Of a stretch of DNA of 64,000 nucleotides, positions 10,191 through 21,469 are shown one piece after another. Below the pieces are notes generated by a model. It was not told the DNA's origin. It worked only from the letters and a program-made list of their open reading frames with translations, and ran no database searches. Source of the DNA: Mesostigma viride. Taxonomy: Eukaryota; Streptophyta; Mesostigmatophyceae; Mesostigmatales; Mesostigmataceae. The stretch is taken from positions 581,721 through 645,720 of the forward strand of contig RPFO01000667.1 in NCBI GenBank assembly GCA_009746045.1, in the 5' to 3' direction. The stretch's first letter is position 1; the number at the start of each line of letters is the position of its first letter. The translations under genes were made by a program, and so were the position numbers.

Positions 10191-11710
10191 CGCTGCCAGT
10201 ACCATGGGAGTCCTTTGTACGAAATAAGGGTGCTGCCCAGTATTCCCGCCCCCAGTTGCCACGAGGTGCCACTAGCATGGGTGGAAAGAGAGGCTAGCGT
10301 TTCACGAGCAAGCATGCAGCCAGGGTGTGTGTTGACTCCCATCATAAAAAACAGATATCACTTGTTTAGCATATAGCGACCACAAACGCATGTATGTTGT
10401 GGAGCCCGAGGCCCCCGTGCACCCATGACATGAAGGACATCTCTCTGTTGATCCATCCGTGTACCGTGTGGGAGATTAAGCCTTTCTGTTTCCAAACAAG
10501 ATTGTTGCCAATGCGTTGGATGAGCTGCGTGGTGGCGTCATTGGGTGGGTGTGCTTGGCAATAGTACAGAACCTTAGAGAACAAAAGTTGGTTGACGATC
10601 AAGGTTCGCCCGCGTAGGCTCATGCGGTGGACGGCACCCCAGCGCCCTAGCTGCGGTAAGGAGAACGCCTGCAAGTTTGCCCACGTGGTTGGTTTCATCA
10701 TACATGAACGAGCGTTGTTCAGCCAAGCGTCCCTCGGGCGTGCAGGCGATGGGACAGTTGTGCAAAAGGTGGTGATCCCCTGGCTTGACCCATGCATGCA
10801 GGTCACAGCCAGGTTGGGGAGGGCGGAGTGTGGGTTGTTGGTTTTGCCGATGTGCAGTCCGGCCGTGGACTTGAGCACATTGCATCGTTGTTGTGTGGCA
10901 ACAGAATAGGTAGTGATATTTTCCATGACAGCATGCACTTCAGGCAAGGAGATACAAACATTTGTTGTGTCATCCACATAAGCCGTTTGGAATATACCTC
11001 TGCCGTTACCTGTCGGGAAGCCTCGAATGCGTGGATCGCTTTGGTGTAGCCAGTAGAGTCCTGCGTGGGCCAAGAGAAATAGAATAGGGGACATGCAATC
11101 TCCTTGTGGTAGCGGTCGTGAGCTAGAGCCGGTCGCTGACTTGTGTCCATCTATTATTAGTAAATACCATGCGAGTGATTTGATCATACCCATAATGACG
11201 GTCATGAGTTGTGGGCCAAATCCTAGCGCGGTTAGAATGTGTTCGAGGTATTCCCAGCACATACGGTCAAAGGCTTTTTCAAAATCCCAGAACAATAATA
11301 AGAAGCCCTCTATATCATCGCGCCATGCTTTGTTGACCACAATGTCCATGATGAGGGTGATGCTGTCGTTGATGTGGATATTGGCGCCCTAAAGCCCACT
11401 TGCTCAGGACCAATGAGGATCGAAGTCTAGGACGGTGTATAAGTTGGATTATTTTACTGATGATTTTGTACGCTACCGTGAGGAGACGGATTGAGCGGTA
11501 GTTTTTCCATAGGGTCTTGTCTCCCTTTTTGTACAGTAAGATAAGCGCAGATTCAGCCCAGCTACCGCTCACCTTACCGTGCTGCCAAATTTCAATAATA
11601 CATTCGTAAAAGTCTATGTGTAGAAGGGACCAGAATGTTTTCCAGAATTCAATAGGCAGACCGTCAACCCCGGGGGCGCTACCGGTTTTGATGTGTTCCA
11701 TAGCGGTGGT
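10191..11710 (-). pseudogene. LINE-A ORF2, reverse transcriptase domain
   Basis: From right to left the minus strand reads SAPGVDGLPIEFWKTFW (RT motif 0/1), KNYRSIRLLTVAYKI, then after a frameshift near 11350-11400 DFEKAFDR (motif A, catalytic Asp), LPQGDCMSPILF (motif B) and AYVDDTT (motif C, both catalytic Asp present), followed by thumb/connection sequence to about 10366 and another frame to 10191. This is L1-like. The key Asp residues survive but frameshifts disable the ORF. It is bounded on the right by LTR-B at TSD 11706-11710, and continues on the left at 1786-2891 beyond the 7.3-kb insertion. Confidence 0.88.
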
Positions 11711-12406
11711 AGTTAAACGTTCTTATCACACGCAATGTGAAGGATATGGTTGCAATGCAGCAATGTGTGAATATGGTTGGAAACGGAGCTTTGTTAAATT
11801 GGATAATGTTACAGCGCTCACACACTTGAGGCTTGTACACGCGTTTGCCAAGTCAAGGCACAACACGTGAGGCGGGCTCGCAAGAGATGCCCATTTGGCA
11901 CTGGCCTATTGTTTATATACTTGTGCACTGTGCTTGCTAGTCCTGAGCAGCCTAGGAGGCCTGCTCAGTAATAACACCCCCGGTACAGTATTCACTACCT
12001 GTACAGCGCCCAACTCCTATACAGTAGGTCTGCCATACAGGCACAGTGACTACAGAGCACAGTCCACAGTGACTATTGCATCTGCACCTAGAAGTCCAGG
12101 ACTAAGCCTGCGGTACCAACAGACCACAGGTTAAGGTTCCTATTTCCTGCGTACGACGTATCAATCCAATACCGTCGTAGGTACAGCACCTAATTCCTGT
12201 CAGCCCAGGAATTACTGTCGACCCCATATGTCGTCGGCAAATATTCACGTCCGACTTAGAAGAACAGCCGGCTCGCGCTCGCGCGCGACCGGGAAGTCGG
12301 AACGCCATAACTTTCTTGATACTTGTCGGAATGAACTCGTTCCGGTGCCGCTGGAATCGCAGAGATATGCCGAATCAGGATCACGCCAATGCGCTTGGCG
12401 TTAACT
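11711..12406 (-). repeat. LTR-B 3' LTR
   Basis: 696 bp. Compared with the 5' LTR it has one extra A near its left end (AGTTAAACG against AGTTAACG) and lacks a 4-bp repeat (CTAA) near 12190. A near-palindrome, CTGAGCAG...CTGCTCAG, lies inside. Confidence 0.92.
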
Positions 12407-12425
12407 CCAATCCTTTCTTTTCTTG
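12407..12425 (-). other. LTR-B polypurine tract
   Basis: On the minus strand CTCAAGAAAAGAAAGGATTGG ends two to three bases before the 3' LTR. It is the expected plus-strand primer. LTR-C has a closely related tract (AAGAAAGGGTTGG). Confidence 0.8.
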
Positions 12426-13299
12426 AGCTGTAGCAGCTCACACAAGTCTACATACAAACACACACGGGTGGTTTTACCGGATTAGGATACATTTTTTTGT
12501 CTAGGATACATTTGATGCACTGTGCAGTTTTCAGATGTGTTTGTGGGGGTTGATTGCGCCTAGCATGCATTTTATTGAAGCAATGAGTTTCCCAAGATAT
12601 ACATTATATAAACTAAGACAATTGACCCATTAACGCAATGAGACAACATCAATGAGACAACATATGCCAATTGAAGGCTGCCCGCAACTTTATTCCAAGT
12701 TCATTATTATATGATTCCAAGACCATAACTCTTCCAAGACCGTACATCTTCAAGATATAGCACTACAGACACCCACGCGGCTTCCGCGGTCATCACGCTC
12801 CTCCTCCAAGACAACTCAACCTTACAGGACGTTGGGCCATCATACGTCCGGAATAATTGTGTCACTTATTACATAACCAAACTTTTTGAGGGATCGCCAT
12901 GGTTGCATGGTTTCAACACATGCGCCCTGCACTCATGTGCATCAAAGGTGTTGCGTAGTGCCAACTCAGTGTCAAAGAACTGATTCAATAATATTTCCCG
13001 TATGGCCATGAAGGCCCACATGAGTTAAACATGGCCGAGAGTGATTGCATCATCCTTCTTGGCGACATCGGTCTTGACGACGTCGATGGGGAAGACGGCA
13101 GCACCTGCATGTGAACAAAAGAATCCATGAACTGTGGCATCCAAAGGCAACAACATATTAGCATCCCATTGAACACGAAGCCACGCTGACCCGGCCATCC
13201 AGCCGCCCACGCAGCCACAGAGCCAGCCAGCCACGCAGTGACGCACCCACCCAGCCACACATCCACGCATCCACGCACCCGGCCCCCCCCCCCCCCCAG

Positions 13300-14095
13300 C
13301 CAGCCACGCAGCCACGCAGCCACGCAGCCACGCAGCCACGCAGCAGCGCAGCTACACGCAGCCACACAGCCACGCACCCTCCTTTCCAGCCAAGCAGCCA
13401 CGCAGCCACGCAGCCACGCAGCCACGCAGCAGCGCAGCCACGCAGCCACACAGCCACGCACCCTCCTTTCCAGCCACGCAGCCACGCAGCCACGCAGCAG
13501 CGCAGCCACGCAGCCACACAGCCACGCACCCTCCTTTCCAGCCAAGCAGCCACGCAGCCACGCAGCCACGCAGCCACGCAGCAGCGCAGCCACGCAGCCA
13601 CACAGCCACGCAGCCACGCAGCCACGCAGCAGCGCAGCCACGCAGCCACGCAGCCACGCAGCAGCGCAGCCACGCAGCCACACAGCCACGCACCCTCCTT
13701 TCCAGCCACGCAGCCACGCAGCCACGCAGCCACGCAGCCACGCAGCCACGCAGCCACGCAGCCACGCAGCCACGCAGCAGCGCAGCCACGCAGCCACACA
13801 GCCACGCACCCTCCTTTCCAGCCAAGCAGCCACGCAGCCACGCAGCAGCGCAGCCACGCAGCCACACAGCCACGCACCCTCCTTTCCAGCCACGCAGCCA
13901 CGCAGCAGCGCAGCCACGCAGCCACGCAGCAGCGCAGCCACGCAGCCACACAGCCACGCAGCCACGCAGCCACGCAGCAGCGCAGCCACGCAGCCACGCA
14001 GCCACGCAGCCACGCAGCCACGCAGCAGCGCAGCCACGCAGCCACACAGCCACGCACCCTCCTTTCCAGCCAAGCAGCCACGCAGTCACACAGTC
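13300..14095. repeat. CACGCAGC minisatellite with periodic CCTCCTTTCCAGC units
   Basis: Mostly 8-bp CACGCAGC units with CAGCAGCG and CACACAGC variants, broken roughly every 60-130 bp by CACCCTCCTTTCCAGCCA. Every frame is open (for example RGCVAAWL or SHAATQP repeats), so the long open frames on both strands are artefacts. Confidence 0.92.
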
Positions 14096-14161
14096 AAACC
14101 CCCCTACACCCCCCCCCCACACACACCCCCCACCCCACCCACTCAACACTACACGAATGAC

Positions 14162-14297
14162 TCACAAAGAACTGCTGCACCACCGATGATCCCTGCGGGA
14201 ACTGCTCTGCTGCCGACGGTCCCTGCGAAAACTGCTGCAGTGCCGACAATGCCTGTGGAAACTGCGACATTGCCGACGCTGCCTGCGGGAACTGAAG

Positions 14298-14366
<69 letters not shown>

Positions 14367-14403
14367 AGTTGTTGCTGCAGTTGCTGCTGCAGTTGCTGCT
14401 GCA

Positions 14404-14442
<39 letters not shown>

Positions 14443-14713
14443 GCTGGACCACTTGTTTCTGCACCTCTTGACGCAGCTGCAAACCAAGCTCTTCAACCTT
14501 CTTGCTTTGGTTCTCCATAGCTCGTTGCATCTCTCTCATCGTCTGTTCCACGCCCACCAGTACGGGGGTCGGCGGCGGCAGCGGCTGGGTACGCTCTGGC
14601 TGGGTGCGCTCTGGCTGCCGTGCAGGACCTTGCCACATCGGCCGGCGCATTGGTGGTTTGCACCGGCCAAAAAATCTACTTTCATGGCACCAGATTTCTT
14701 TCCTAGCACCCAT
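14162..14713 (-). CDS. Poly-Gln coiled-coil hypothetical protein
   Basis: A 183-codon minus-strand frame. The first 60 residues are Pro/Arg-rich, followed by a helical Glu/Gln/Lys/Leu segment with heptad character (residues about 62-95, including MREMQRAMENQSKKVEELG), then long Gln runs from the CTG/CAG tract at 14301-14440, then an Arg/Ser tail translated from repeat. The helical part looks like genuine coding. An offset frame upstream (14536-14790, starting MPDADSRSDDMDELIDL) may be its first exon. No domain is recognised, and the C-terminal half is plainly repeat-driven. It could be a captured host fragment. Confidence 0.3.
14301..14440. repeat. (CTG)n trinucleotide repeat
   Basis: About 45 CTG units with four TTG interruptions at regular spacing in the middle. 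Confidence 0.95.
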
Positions 14714-14967
14714 TTTCTACAATCGTCCCCGGCATAACACAAATCAATCAATTCGTCCATGTCATCGCTTCGGCTATCAGCATCGGGCATAGTTCCCGTG
14801 GCTAGTGCCCATCATTCTTTCCACCTTGAGCGGGGCGAAGTCACGAATTCAAGCGCGAAGTGCATTTGAATCAAGCGGGAACTGGGTGACACTGCTTGAA
14901 GACGTGCAGCTCCAAGGCATGCAAATGATGCAATGTATGAAAGATACGATACGCAAAGTTCAGGTGT

Positions 14968-16060
14968 TCAGGTGAAGCCGTGAAGACGTGGTGAAGACAG
15001 GTGAAGACGCGGTGAAGACGTGAAGACGTGAAGACGTGAAGACGTGAAGACACGATACGGCAAGTTCAGGTGAAGTTCAGGTGTTCAGGTGAAGCCGTGA
15101 AGACGTGAAGCCGTGAAGCCGTGAAGACGTGGTGAAGACAGGTGAAGACGCGGTGAAGACGTGAAGACGTGAAGACGTGAAGACGTGAAGACGTGAAGAC
15201 ACGATACGGCAAGTTCAGGTGAAGTTCAGGTGTTCAGGTGAAGCCGTGAAGACGTGAAGCCGTGAGGCCGTGAAGACGTGGTGAAGACAGGTGAAGACGC
15301 GGTGAAGACGTGAAGACGTGAAGACGTGAAGACGTGAAGACGTGAAGACACGATACGGCAAGTTCAGGTGAAGTTCAGGTGTTCAGGTGAAGCCGTGAAG
15401 ACGTGAAGCCGTGAAGCCGTGAAGACGTGGTGAAGACAGGTGAAGACGCGGTGAAGACGTGAAGACGTGAAGACGTGAAGACGTGAAGACGTGAAGACAC
15501 GATACGGCAAGTTCAGGTGAAGTTCAGGTGTTCAGGTGAAGCCGTGAAGACGTGAAGCCGTGAAGCCGTGAAGACGTGGTGAAGACAGGTGAAGACGCGG
15601 TGAAGACGTGAAGACGTGAAGACGTGAAGACGTGAAGACACGATACGGCAAGTTCAGGTGAAGTTCAGGTGTTCAGGTGAAGCCGTGAAGACGTGAAGAC
15701 GCGAAGACGTGAAGACGTGGTGAAGACAGGTGAAGACGCGGTGAAGACGTGAAGACGTGAAGACGTGAAGACGTGAAGACGTGAAGACACGATACGGCAA
15801 GTTCAGGTGAAGTTCAGGTGTTCAGGTGAAGCCGTGAAGACGTGAAGCCGTGAAGCCGTGAAGACGTGGTGAAGACAGGTGAAGACGCGGTGAAGACGTG
15901 AAGACGTGAAGACGTGAAGACGTGAAGACACGATACGGCAAGTTCAGGTGAAGTTCAGGTGTTCAGGTGAAGCCGTGAAGACGTGAAGACGCGAAGACGT
16001 GAAGACGTGGTGAAGACAGGTGAAGACGCGGTGAAGACGTGAAGACGTGAAGACGTGCAT
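14968..16060. repeat. Higher-order minisatellite, 149/141-bp unit
   Basis: GTGAAGAC/GTGAAGCC octamer-nonamer units are organised into larger units that each start CACGATACGGCAAG at 15051, 15200, 15349, 15498, 15639, 15788 and 15929. Spacing is 149 or 141 bp, the 8-bp difference being one GTGAAGAC unit. Confidence 0.93.
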
Positions 16061-16271
16061 GCAAGGTATCAAAGATACGATACGCCGCAAGTTCAGGTGA
16101 AGTCGTGAAGACGTGAAGACGTGAAGACGTGAAGACGTGAAGACGTGAAGACGTGAAGACGTGAAGACCAGGACTGACACGTGAAGACTGGGACGTGAAG
16201 GCAAGTTGCAGCACTCGGCCGCTGCAGTCGCACGCAGGTAGAAACGAGTATTGCTGCTTGAATCTGTCAAG

Positions 16272-16560
16272 ACCCCATCGAATGTAAAACAGGTTTTTCG
16301 TAAAGAAATCCGATTTGTGGGCGGGCTTTACATATTGCTTCTGTCCAAGCACTACCGGATGTAAAACAGTATACTTCTTGAAGAAATAAGTTGGGGCTTT
16401 GTTGGGCGTCACATTTGACCGGTGGGCGGAGTTTCCTGCTTCTGTGAAGGCGCCATCGAATGTAGATCAGTAGATTTTCTAAAGAAATCTGAGTTGTGGG
16501 CGGGGCCTTTATTGCTTGTGTCCATCCACCACCGGATGTAGAACAGTAGACTTATTGAAG
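16272..16560. repeat. Tandem duplication, period about 179 bp
   Basis: Two diverged copies, at 16272-16381 and 16451-16560, share CATCGAATGTA, AAAGAAATC, GTGGGCGGG and CCGGATGTA in the same order. No coding. Confidence 0.7.
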
Positions 16561-17600
16561 GTGAATCACGATACAACAGCTGTAGTTGACAACATCATGA
16601 CCGGCACATCTTTCCCCCACCGCTGCTCAACCCGGTCCCCCCCAAACTCCTCCACACTTGCCCACCTTTCCACCCTCCTCCACGGCCCGTTGTGTTTGCA
16701 GGCGTCGGCACAAAGGGAGGAGGCCGTGCGAGCCGGGAAACTCACGGTATGGTTTGATTTCTAGTTTTGTATTAGGACCCTAGGGTAGCTATGTTATATA
16801 GGCATGTCTGACAGCATAGCTCACCATTTCATTACCATGGGATGCTGAGCATACCATTTCCAGAGAGGTAAGTCAGTCACTCTTCGCAGTTGACAAGTCA
16901 GAGAAAGCAATCAAGTGCAGCGTTCACAACTCTTGCCGCTCGTAACCTTTTGTCTGCCCTGTTTGGCAGCTCCCTGTCTTTGCTTTCTCTCGTATTTCTT
17001 TCTTTTGTCTCTTTTCTACATCTTTCTTTGCTAATTCTTGAATATATGATGCTATTGTAGCATCCTTCTAGCGCGGATCGCTCTTAATATCCTTCTCGCG
17101 CACGTTTCCTCGCTTTTTCTCATGTAAGAGCGTCTTCCCTGCCCATGCAGCGTGTACCTGGTGTGTGTGGCTCTGCCTTGCCAATCACAACTGACCGACA
17201 TGCTGGTCAGGCACTGCAGGTCGTTGCCCTTGCGTGTGTGAACCTGCTGTTTTGGCTGTTCCCATGGCCGCTGCGTGTGTCCGTGAATGATACCATGGGA
17301 GGGAGACTTCTCCCATGGGTCCCCTTCGCTGACACTCGTGATGTAGGTTCGCGTCGACTTGTTTCTCTCACTGTGCCCATATTGGCCTCGCACGGCTTTG
17401 TCTCTCATTCCTTGTTTGCATGCGGCGGCGTGTAGACCATCATCTTCATCCGAGACCGCAACAGCAAGGGCCAGGAGGTGAGTAATTGCTGAGGGCATGG
17501 CTCCTATCCCTTGATGAGTCTAGCGCCATGTACCACCCTCTATGCCTGCATATAGGTGACGCATTGAAAATGCAAGCATCTTACTAGAAGTAGCACGGGC
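16561..17600. other. No recognised gene
   Basis: Mixed-composition sequence with short frames only; nothing recognised. Confidence 0.35.
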
Positions 17601-17639
17601 CTCCGAGGTGAGATTCTGCGCAGGCCTCATGATCCCAAT

Positions 17640-18655
17640 GGACCTGCGAAGCGCATGGCGCGCATGGGCGGCCGGCCGGCGCAGCTGGCATGCGGCGGGG
17701 CGGGGCTGTCGACGGGCGGCGGGGCAGGGCCGTCGGCGCGCGGGGGCCAGCGGCGCTGCCGGTGCGCGCGGGCGGCGGGCCGGCGCACCTGGCATGCGGC
17801 GGGGCAGGGCTGTCGACGGGCGGCGGGGCGGGGCAGTCGACGGGCGGCGGGGCAGGGCCAGCGGCGCTGCCGGCGCGCGTGGGCAGCGGGCCGGCGCAGC
17901 TGGCATGCGGCGGGGCGGGGCTGTCGACGGGCGTCGGGGCAGGGCTGTTGACGGGCGGCGGGGCAGGGCCGTCGGCGCGCGGGGGGCCAGCGGCGCTGCC
18001 GGCGCGCGCGGGCGGCGGGCCGGCGCACCTGGCATGCGGTGGGTCGGGGCTGTCGACGGGCGGCGGGGCGGGGCAGTCGACGGGCGGCGGGGCAGGGCCG
18101 TCAGCGCGCGGGGGGCCAGCGGCGCTGCCGGCGCGCGTGGGCGGCGGGCCGGCGCAGCTGGCATGCGGCGGGGCGGGGCAGTCGACAGGCGGCGGGGCGG
18201 GGCAGCCGGTGCGCGGCGGGGCGGCGCCGTCGGCGGGCGGCGAGGTGGCGCAGCCAGCGCGCAGCGAGGTGGCAGCGGCGGCGCAGCCTGCATGCGGCGG
18301 GGCAGGGCTGTCGACGGGCGGCGGGGCGGGGCAGTCGACGGGCGGCGGGGCAGGGCCGTCGGCGCGCGGGGGCCAGCGGCGCTGCCGGCGCGCATGGGCG
18401 GCGGGCCGGCGCAGCTGGCATGCGGCGGGGCGGGGCTGTCAACGGGCGGCGGGGCAGGGCCGTCGGCGCGCGGGGGGCCAACGGCGCTGCCGGCGCGCGT
18501 GGGCGGCGGGCCGGCGCAGCTGGCATGCGGCGGGGCGGGGCAGCCTGTCGACGGGCTACGGGGCGGGGCAGCCGGCGCGCGGCGGGCCGGCGGCGCAGCC
18601 GGCGGGCGGCGGAGCGGCGGAGCGGCGGAGCGGCACAGCCGGTGCCTGAAAAACG
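17640..18655. repeat. GC-rich minisatellite (GGCGGGGC-based higher-order repeat)
   Basis: Units such as CTGTCGACGGGCGGCGGGGC and CTGGCATGCGGCGGGGCG alternate in larger blocks. All six frames are open for long stretches, giving Arg/Ala/Pro repeats that are not real proteins. It ends just upstream of a non-repetitive gene that reads on the same strand. Confidence 0.92.
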
Positions 18656-18665
18656 CGGTCGCTCA

Positions 18666-20196
18666 ATGAAGGTGCACCACGCCGTCTTCTTCCAGGTACA
18701 GGGCAACACAGAGACCTGGTTGTCCTACCGGACCACGGAGTCCCAAAAGACGCCGTGGCAGCCCGCGGGGACTCGACAGGAAGGCGCGCCACGGTGCGGG
18801 AAGGCGATGACACAGCCATACAGGTTTGATGCGGAGGGGCGGCCGCTGTTTGGCGTCCGACTTGTGGATCCAGACCGCATTCCGATGTTGCAGGACACCC
18901 CAGCCTTCGCACCATTGAACATGGAGTTTCTGGGGAAGGAGCTGGAGTCGATCAAAACAAGGGTCGAGAAGTTGCCCCATGGCATCTGGCAGTGGTACTT
19001 TCCGCCCGACACCATCAAGCCAAACAAGGCCTTTTTTCGCAAGTCAAGTCCCACATGCCCCTGAGGAGGTGCCTGAGGAGTGGCGCCCTTTGCCGTGGCC
19101 ATCTCGCGCGGACATCTCCGCCCTGCGTGAGCACGATGCAGCGCCTGAACCACCACCGACGCAAGAAGAGCACTTCATGGCGTTGGTCGACGCAGAGGCG
19201 GTGCGCGTCACCCCGCTGGTAGACCGAGTTCGTCATGATGGCCACACACAGCAGGAATGGGCGGCAGAAGACAGGGCCATGGCAGCCAAGGTCGCTTACT
19301 TGAAGCGCATGCAAGGCGTTGAGAAAGGCTCCGCTGTTCTATACTGGCACCCTTCAGCTGGTATTCTCTGCAACTCGAAGCTCACGTGGACTCCAGTCCT
19401 CGTTGGCATCATCAAGGAGGTGGTTGCGAAGGAGGATGGCGGCCAACCTTCTATTGAGCTCTTTGTATACCGCGCTAAGCATTTGCATGACACGTGGCAC
19501 CCGTGGAATACAGACATTGCGCAATGGCCCCATCCGCCAACCACTGCGGCGCACACGGTGATCATCACCGCCTCAGACCTCGTCTTGACACAAGTGGTGG
19601 GCAAGCGAGGTCAGCCGCCCCATGGAGTCTCCTTGGGTGCGAACGAAAAGCTCACCAAGGAGTGCCTAAAGGCGCTGAAGGAGGTGCCCTATGACGCGGA
19701 ACACCCGGTCGTGAAGTGGCAAGATGCTGAATGCTCGAAGGGCATCGTCGGCATGGCGAAGGCATGCTGGGAAGGCGTAACGCTGCAGGTCAAGAGTGGC
19801 AGCCGCAACCTCGTAGGGCAAGTCGTGTGTCATTGGGCGTCGGAGCGTGTGACATCCGCGGACGGTCGCACCGAAAGCCGGGACGGCAGGTACCATGGTC
19901 GTGTCGCTGTTGTCGACACGCAAAACGACATGGTAGCCATGTACTGGGGTGCCCGTTGGGAGGAGGACGCGGTTTCTTGCGTGCCTCTCCACGAGCTGGA
20001 GGCACAGATCTGCGGGTGCCCCGGTGTGGTCGTCCCTGCGTTGCAAGCGCCGGATATCACCCTGGCCGAGGCTCGATTGCGCGAGATGGTTCCACCCAGC
20101 GACGTTGTGGCGGAGAACAACAACGCAGGCGCCTCCCGGCGTCGGAAGCGAGCGCTCATCCTTGCCGATGACGATGACGACGACGACGACTGCTGA
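18666..20196 (+). CDS. Unknown gene, probable single-base frameshift in a T6 run
   Basis: A non-repetitive plus-strand frame starts at or before the ATG at 18666, is interrupted near 19030-19040, and continues in the next phase to 20196. Dropping one base in the T6 run at 19031-19036 joins the halves smoothly, giving about 510 residues. Two regions look like repeats of one fold: the first has VLYWHPSAG, then TPVLVGIIKEV and IELFVYR; the second has GQVVCHWASE, then GRVAVVDTQN and VAMYWGARW. The alternation of beta-rich blocks with aromatic residues suggests small barrel modules, but I cannot name a family. The C-terminus is basic (SRRRKRA) then Asp-rich. It is antisense to LTR-B and is the only substantial gene inside the 9-kb element, so it is the best candidate for that element's own protein or a captured gene. 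Confidence 0.55.
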
Positions 20197-20204
20197 AGCG
20201 CAAG

Positions 20205-20600
20205 CAGCGTTGTTGTCATTGAGCTGCTCATGTGCTGCTGCTGCTGCTGTGCTGCCATGCTATTGCTGCTGCATTGCTGCCGTACTGCTGCTGTGCTATT
20301 GTGCTGATGTGTTGCTGCATTGCTGCCGTGCCGCTGATGTATTGCTGTCGTGCTGCTGTGTTGATGCACTGCTGCATTGCTGCCGTGCTGCTGAGCTAGT
20401 ACTGCCTATTAGTGAATTTCCTATCAATGGACTATAGTCCACTGATAGGAAATTCAGGAATCGGCATACTAAGTTGCTGCTGCGCTGACTTGTGCTCCTG
20501 CTATGCGGCCGTGTTGATGTGCTACAGTTGTGCTGCTGCTGTGCTACGGTCATGCTGCTGCTGTGTTGCTGGGCTGATGTGTTGTTGCATTGATGTAGTG
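20205..20600. repeat. Degenerate GCTGCTGTGCTGATGTGTTG repeat
   Basis: Irregular array of GCTGCTG, TTGCTGCATTGCTGCCGTG and GATGTGTTGC variants starting just after the stop of the preceding gene. Confidence 0.8.
20414..20455. repeat. 42-bp palindrome with one mismatched pair
   Basis: GAATTTCCTATCA...TGATAGGAAATTC with a self-complementary TGGACTATAGTCCA core. It lies inside the preceding repeat array and can extrude as a loopless hairpin. Confidence 0.85.
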
Positions 20601-21469
20601 GCTATTGTTCCGCTACTACAATTTGCTACTGATGCCGCTGCTGGTGCTTTTTTGCATGTCAGTGCCCGCTATGTTCACACCACTGTTGCCGCGGTTGGTA
20701 TCGCGTGATTTCCACCGGTTGTGCGTTGACATGTGTTACTCATGCATTTGCCCCTATATTTGGTAGCACGCGGTTTCGCGTTAGTTAGGTGCAGACAGCT
20801 GCATGTAGACAAACATCTTGTTTAAGTCGGTCAATTAACTGTTCTTGACGCATCATGGTCCAAGTCGACCGACCTGTAGGGACCAGTAGAGCAATTGTCT
20901 AGGAGAAAGAGCGTGATCGCTGCAGAAGCCGCGTGGCAGCCGTGGCTGTACCTGTAGTACGACCTGCATATATATGGATACTGTATTTGGATACTGGGTT
21001 GTTTATCAATTCTGGTTTTAATTTATTTAGTGTACCTGGTGTTGGCATGCCAACTCAGTGCTAAACTACTTTATGCACAATGATGCAACTTGATGCTATA
21101 GTGACGTGCCACGATGTAACTTTATTAACTTCACCATTAGTCATGGGGTCAATAGGATTGCTCATTATGCCATGTTAACATGAACCATGGGTTACGTAAT
21201 AGTGAAAACAGTAATCATGATGCTCCACTTGAAGTCTCCAACATGGTCATGTTTGGAATTTTATTGATCATATTCACAATATATGAAAAGAGACAACAAA
21301 CGTGGAAGCATGGCACGCCGAGGCCGATAATATATGTGTGAAATATGAAAAGAGACAACATCTTTGGCAAGCATGATCATATTATGCTTGCCAAACATAT
21401 TAATGATATCGACCATGTCCAGAAACCATGTTTGCCAATGGTGCATTTAGGATACATTTGAAGCCGTGC
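20601..21469. other. No recognised gene
   Basis: AT-rich sequence to the right inverted repeat, containing a GACAACA/CATGATCAT inverted segment near 21340-21430. No gene seen. Confidence 0.35.

Noticed and set aside
10592-11392. Plus-strand open frames opposite the LINE RT
   Set aside because: Shadows of the minus-strand RT frames, with no motifs of their own.
13025-14149. Long Ala/Cys/Trp/Leu- and Ser/His/Thr-rich open frames on both strands
   Set aside because: Produced by the CACGCAGC minisatellite, which has no stop codon in several frames.
14968-16060. CRISPR-like regular array
   Set aside because: Units are 141-149 bp built from short subrepeats without unique spacers; this is a minisatellite in eukaryotic DNA.
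17520-18709. Several 200-350-codon Ala/Pro/Arg and Gly/Arg frames
   Set aside because: All derive from the GC-rich minisatellite. Only the non-repetitive part from about 18666 onward has coding character.
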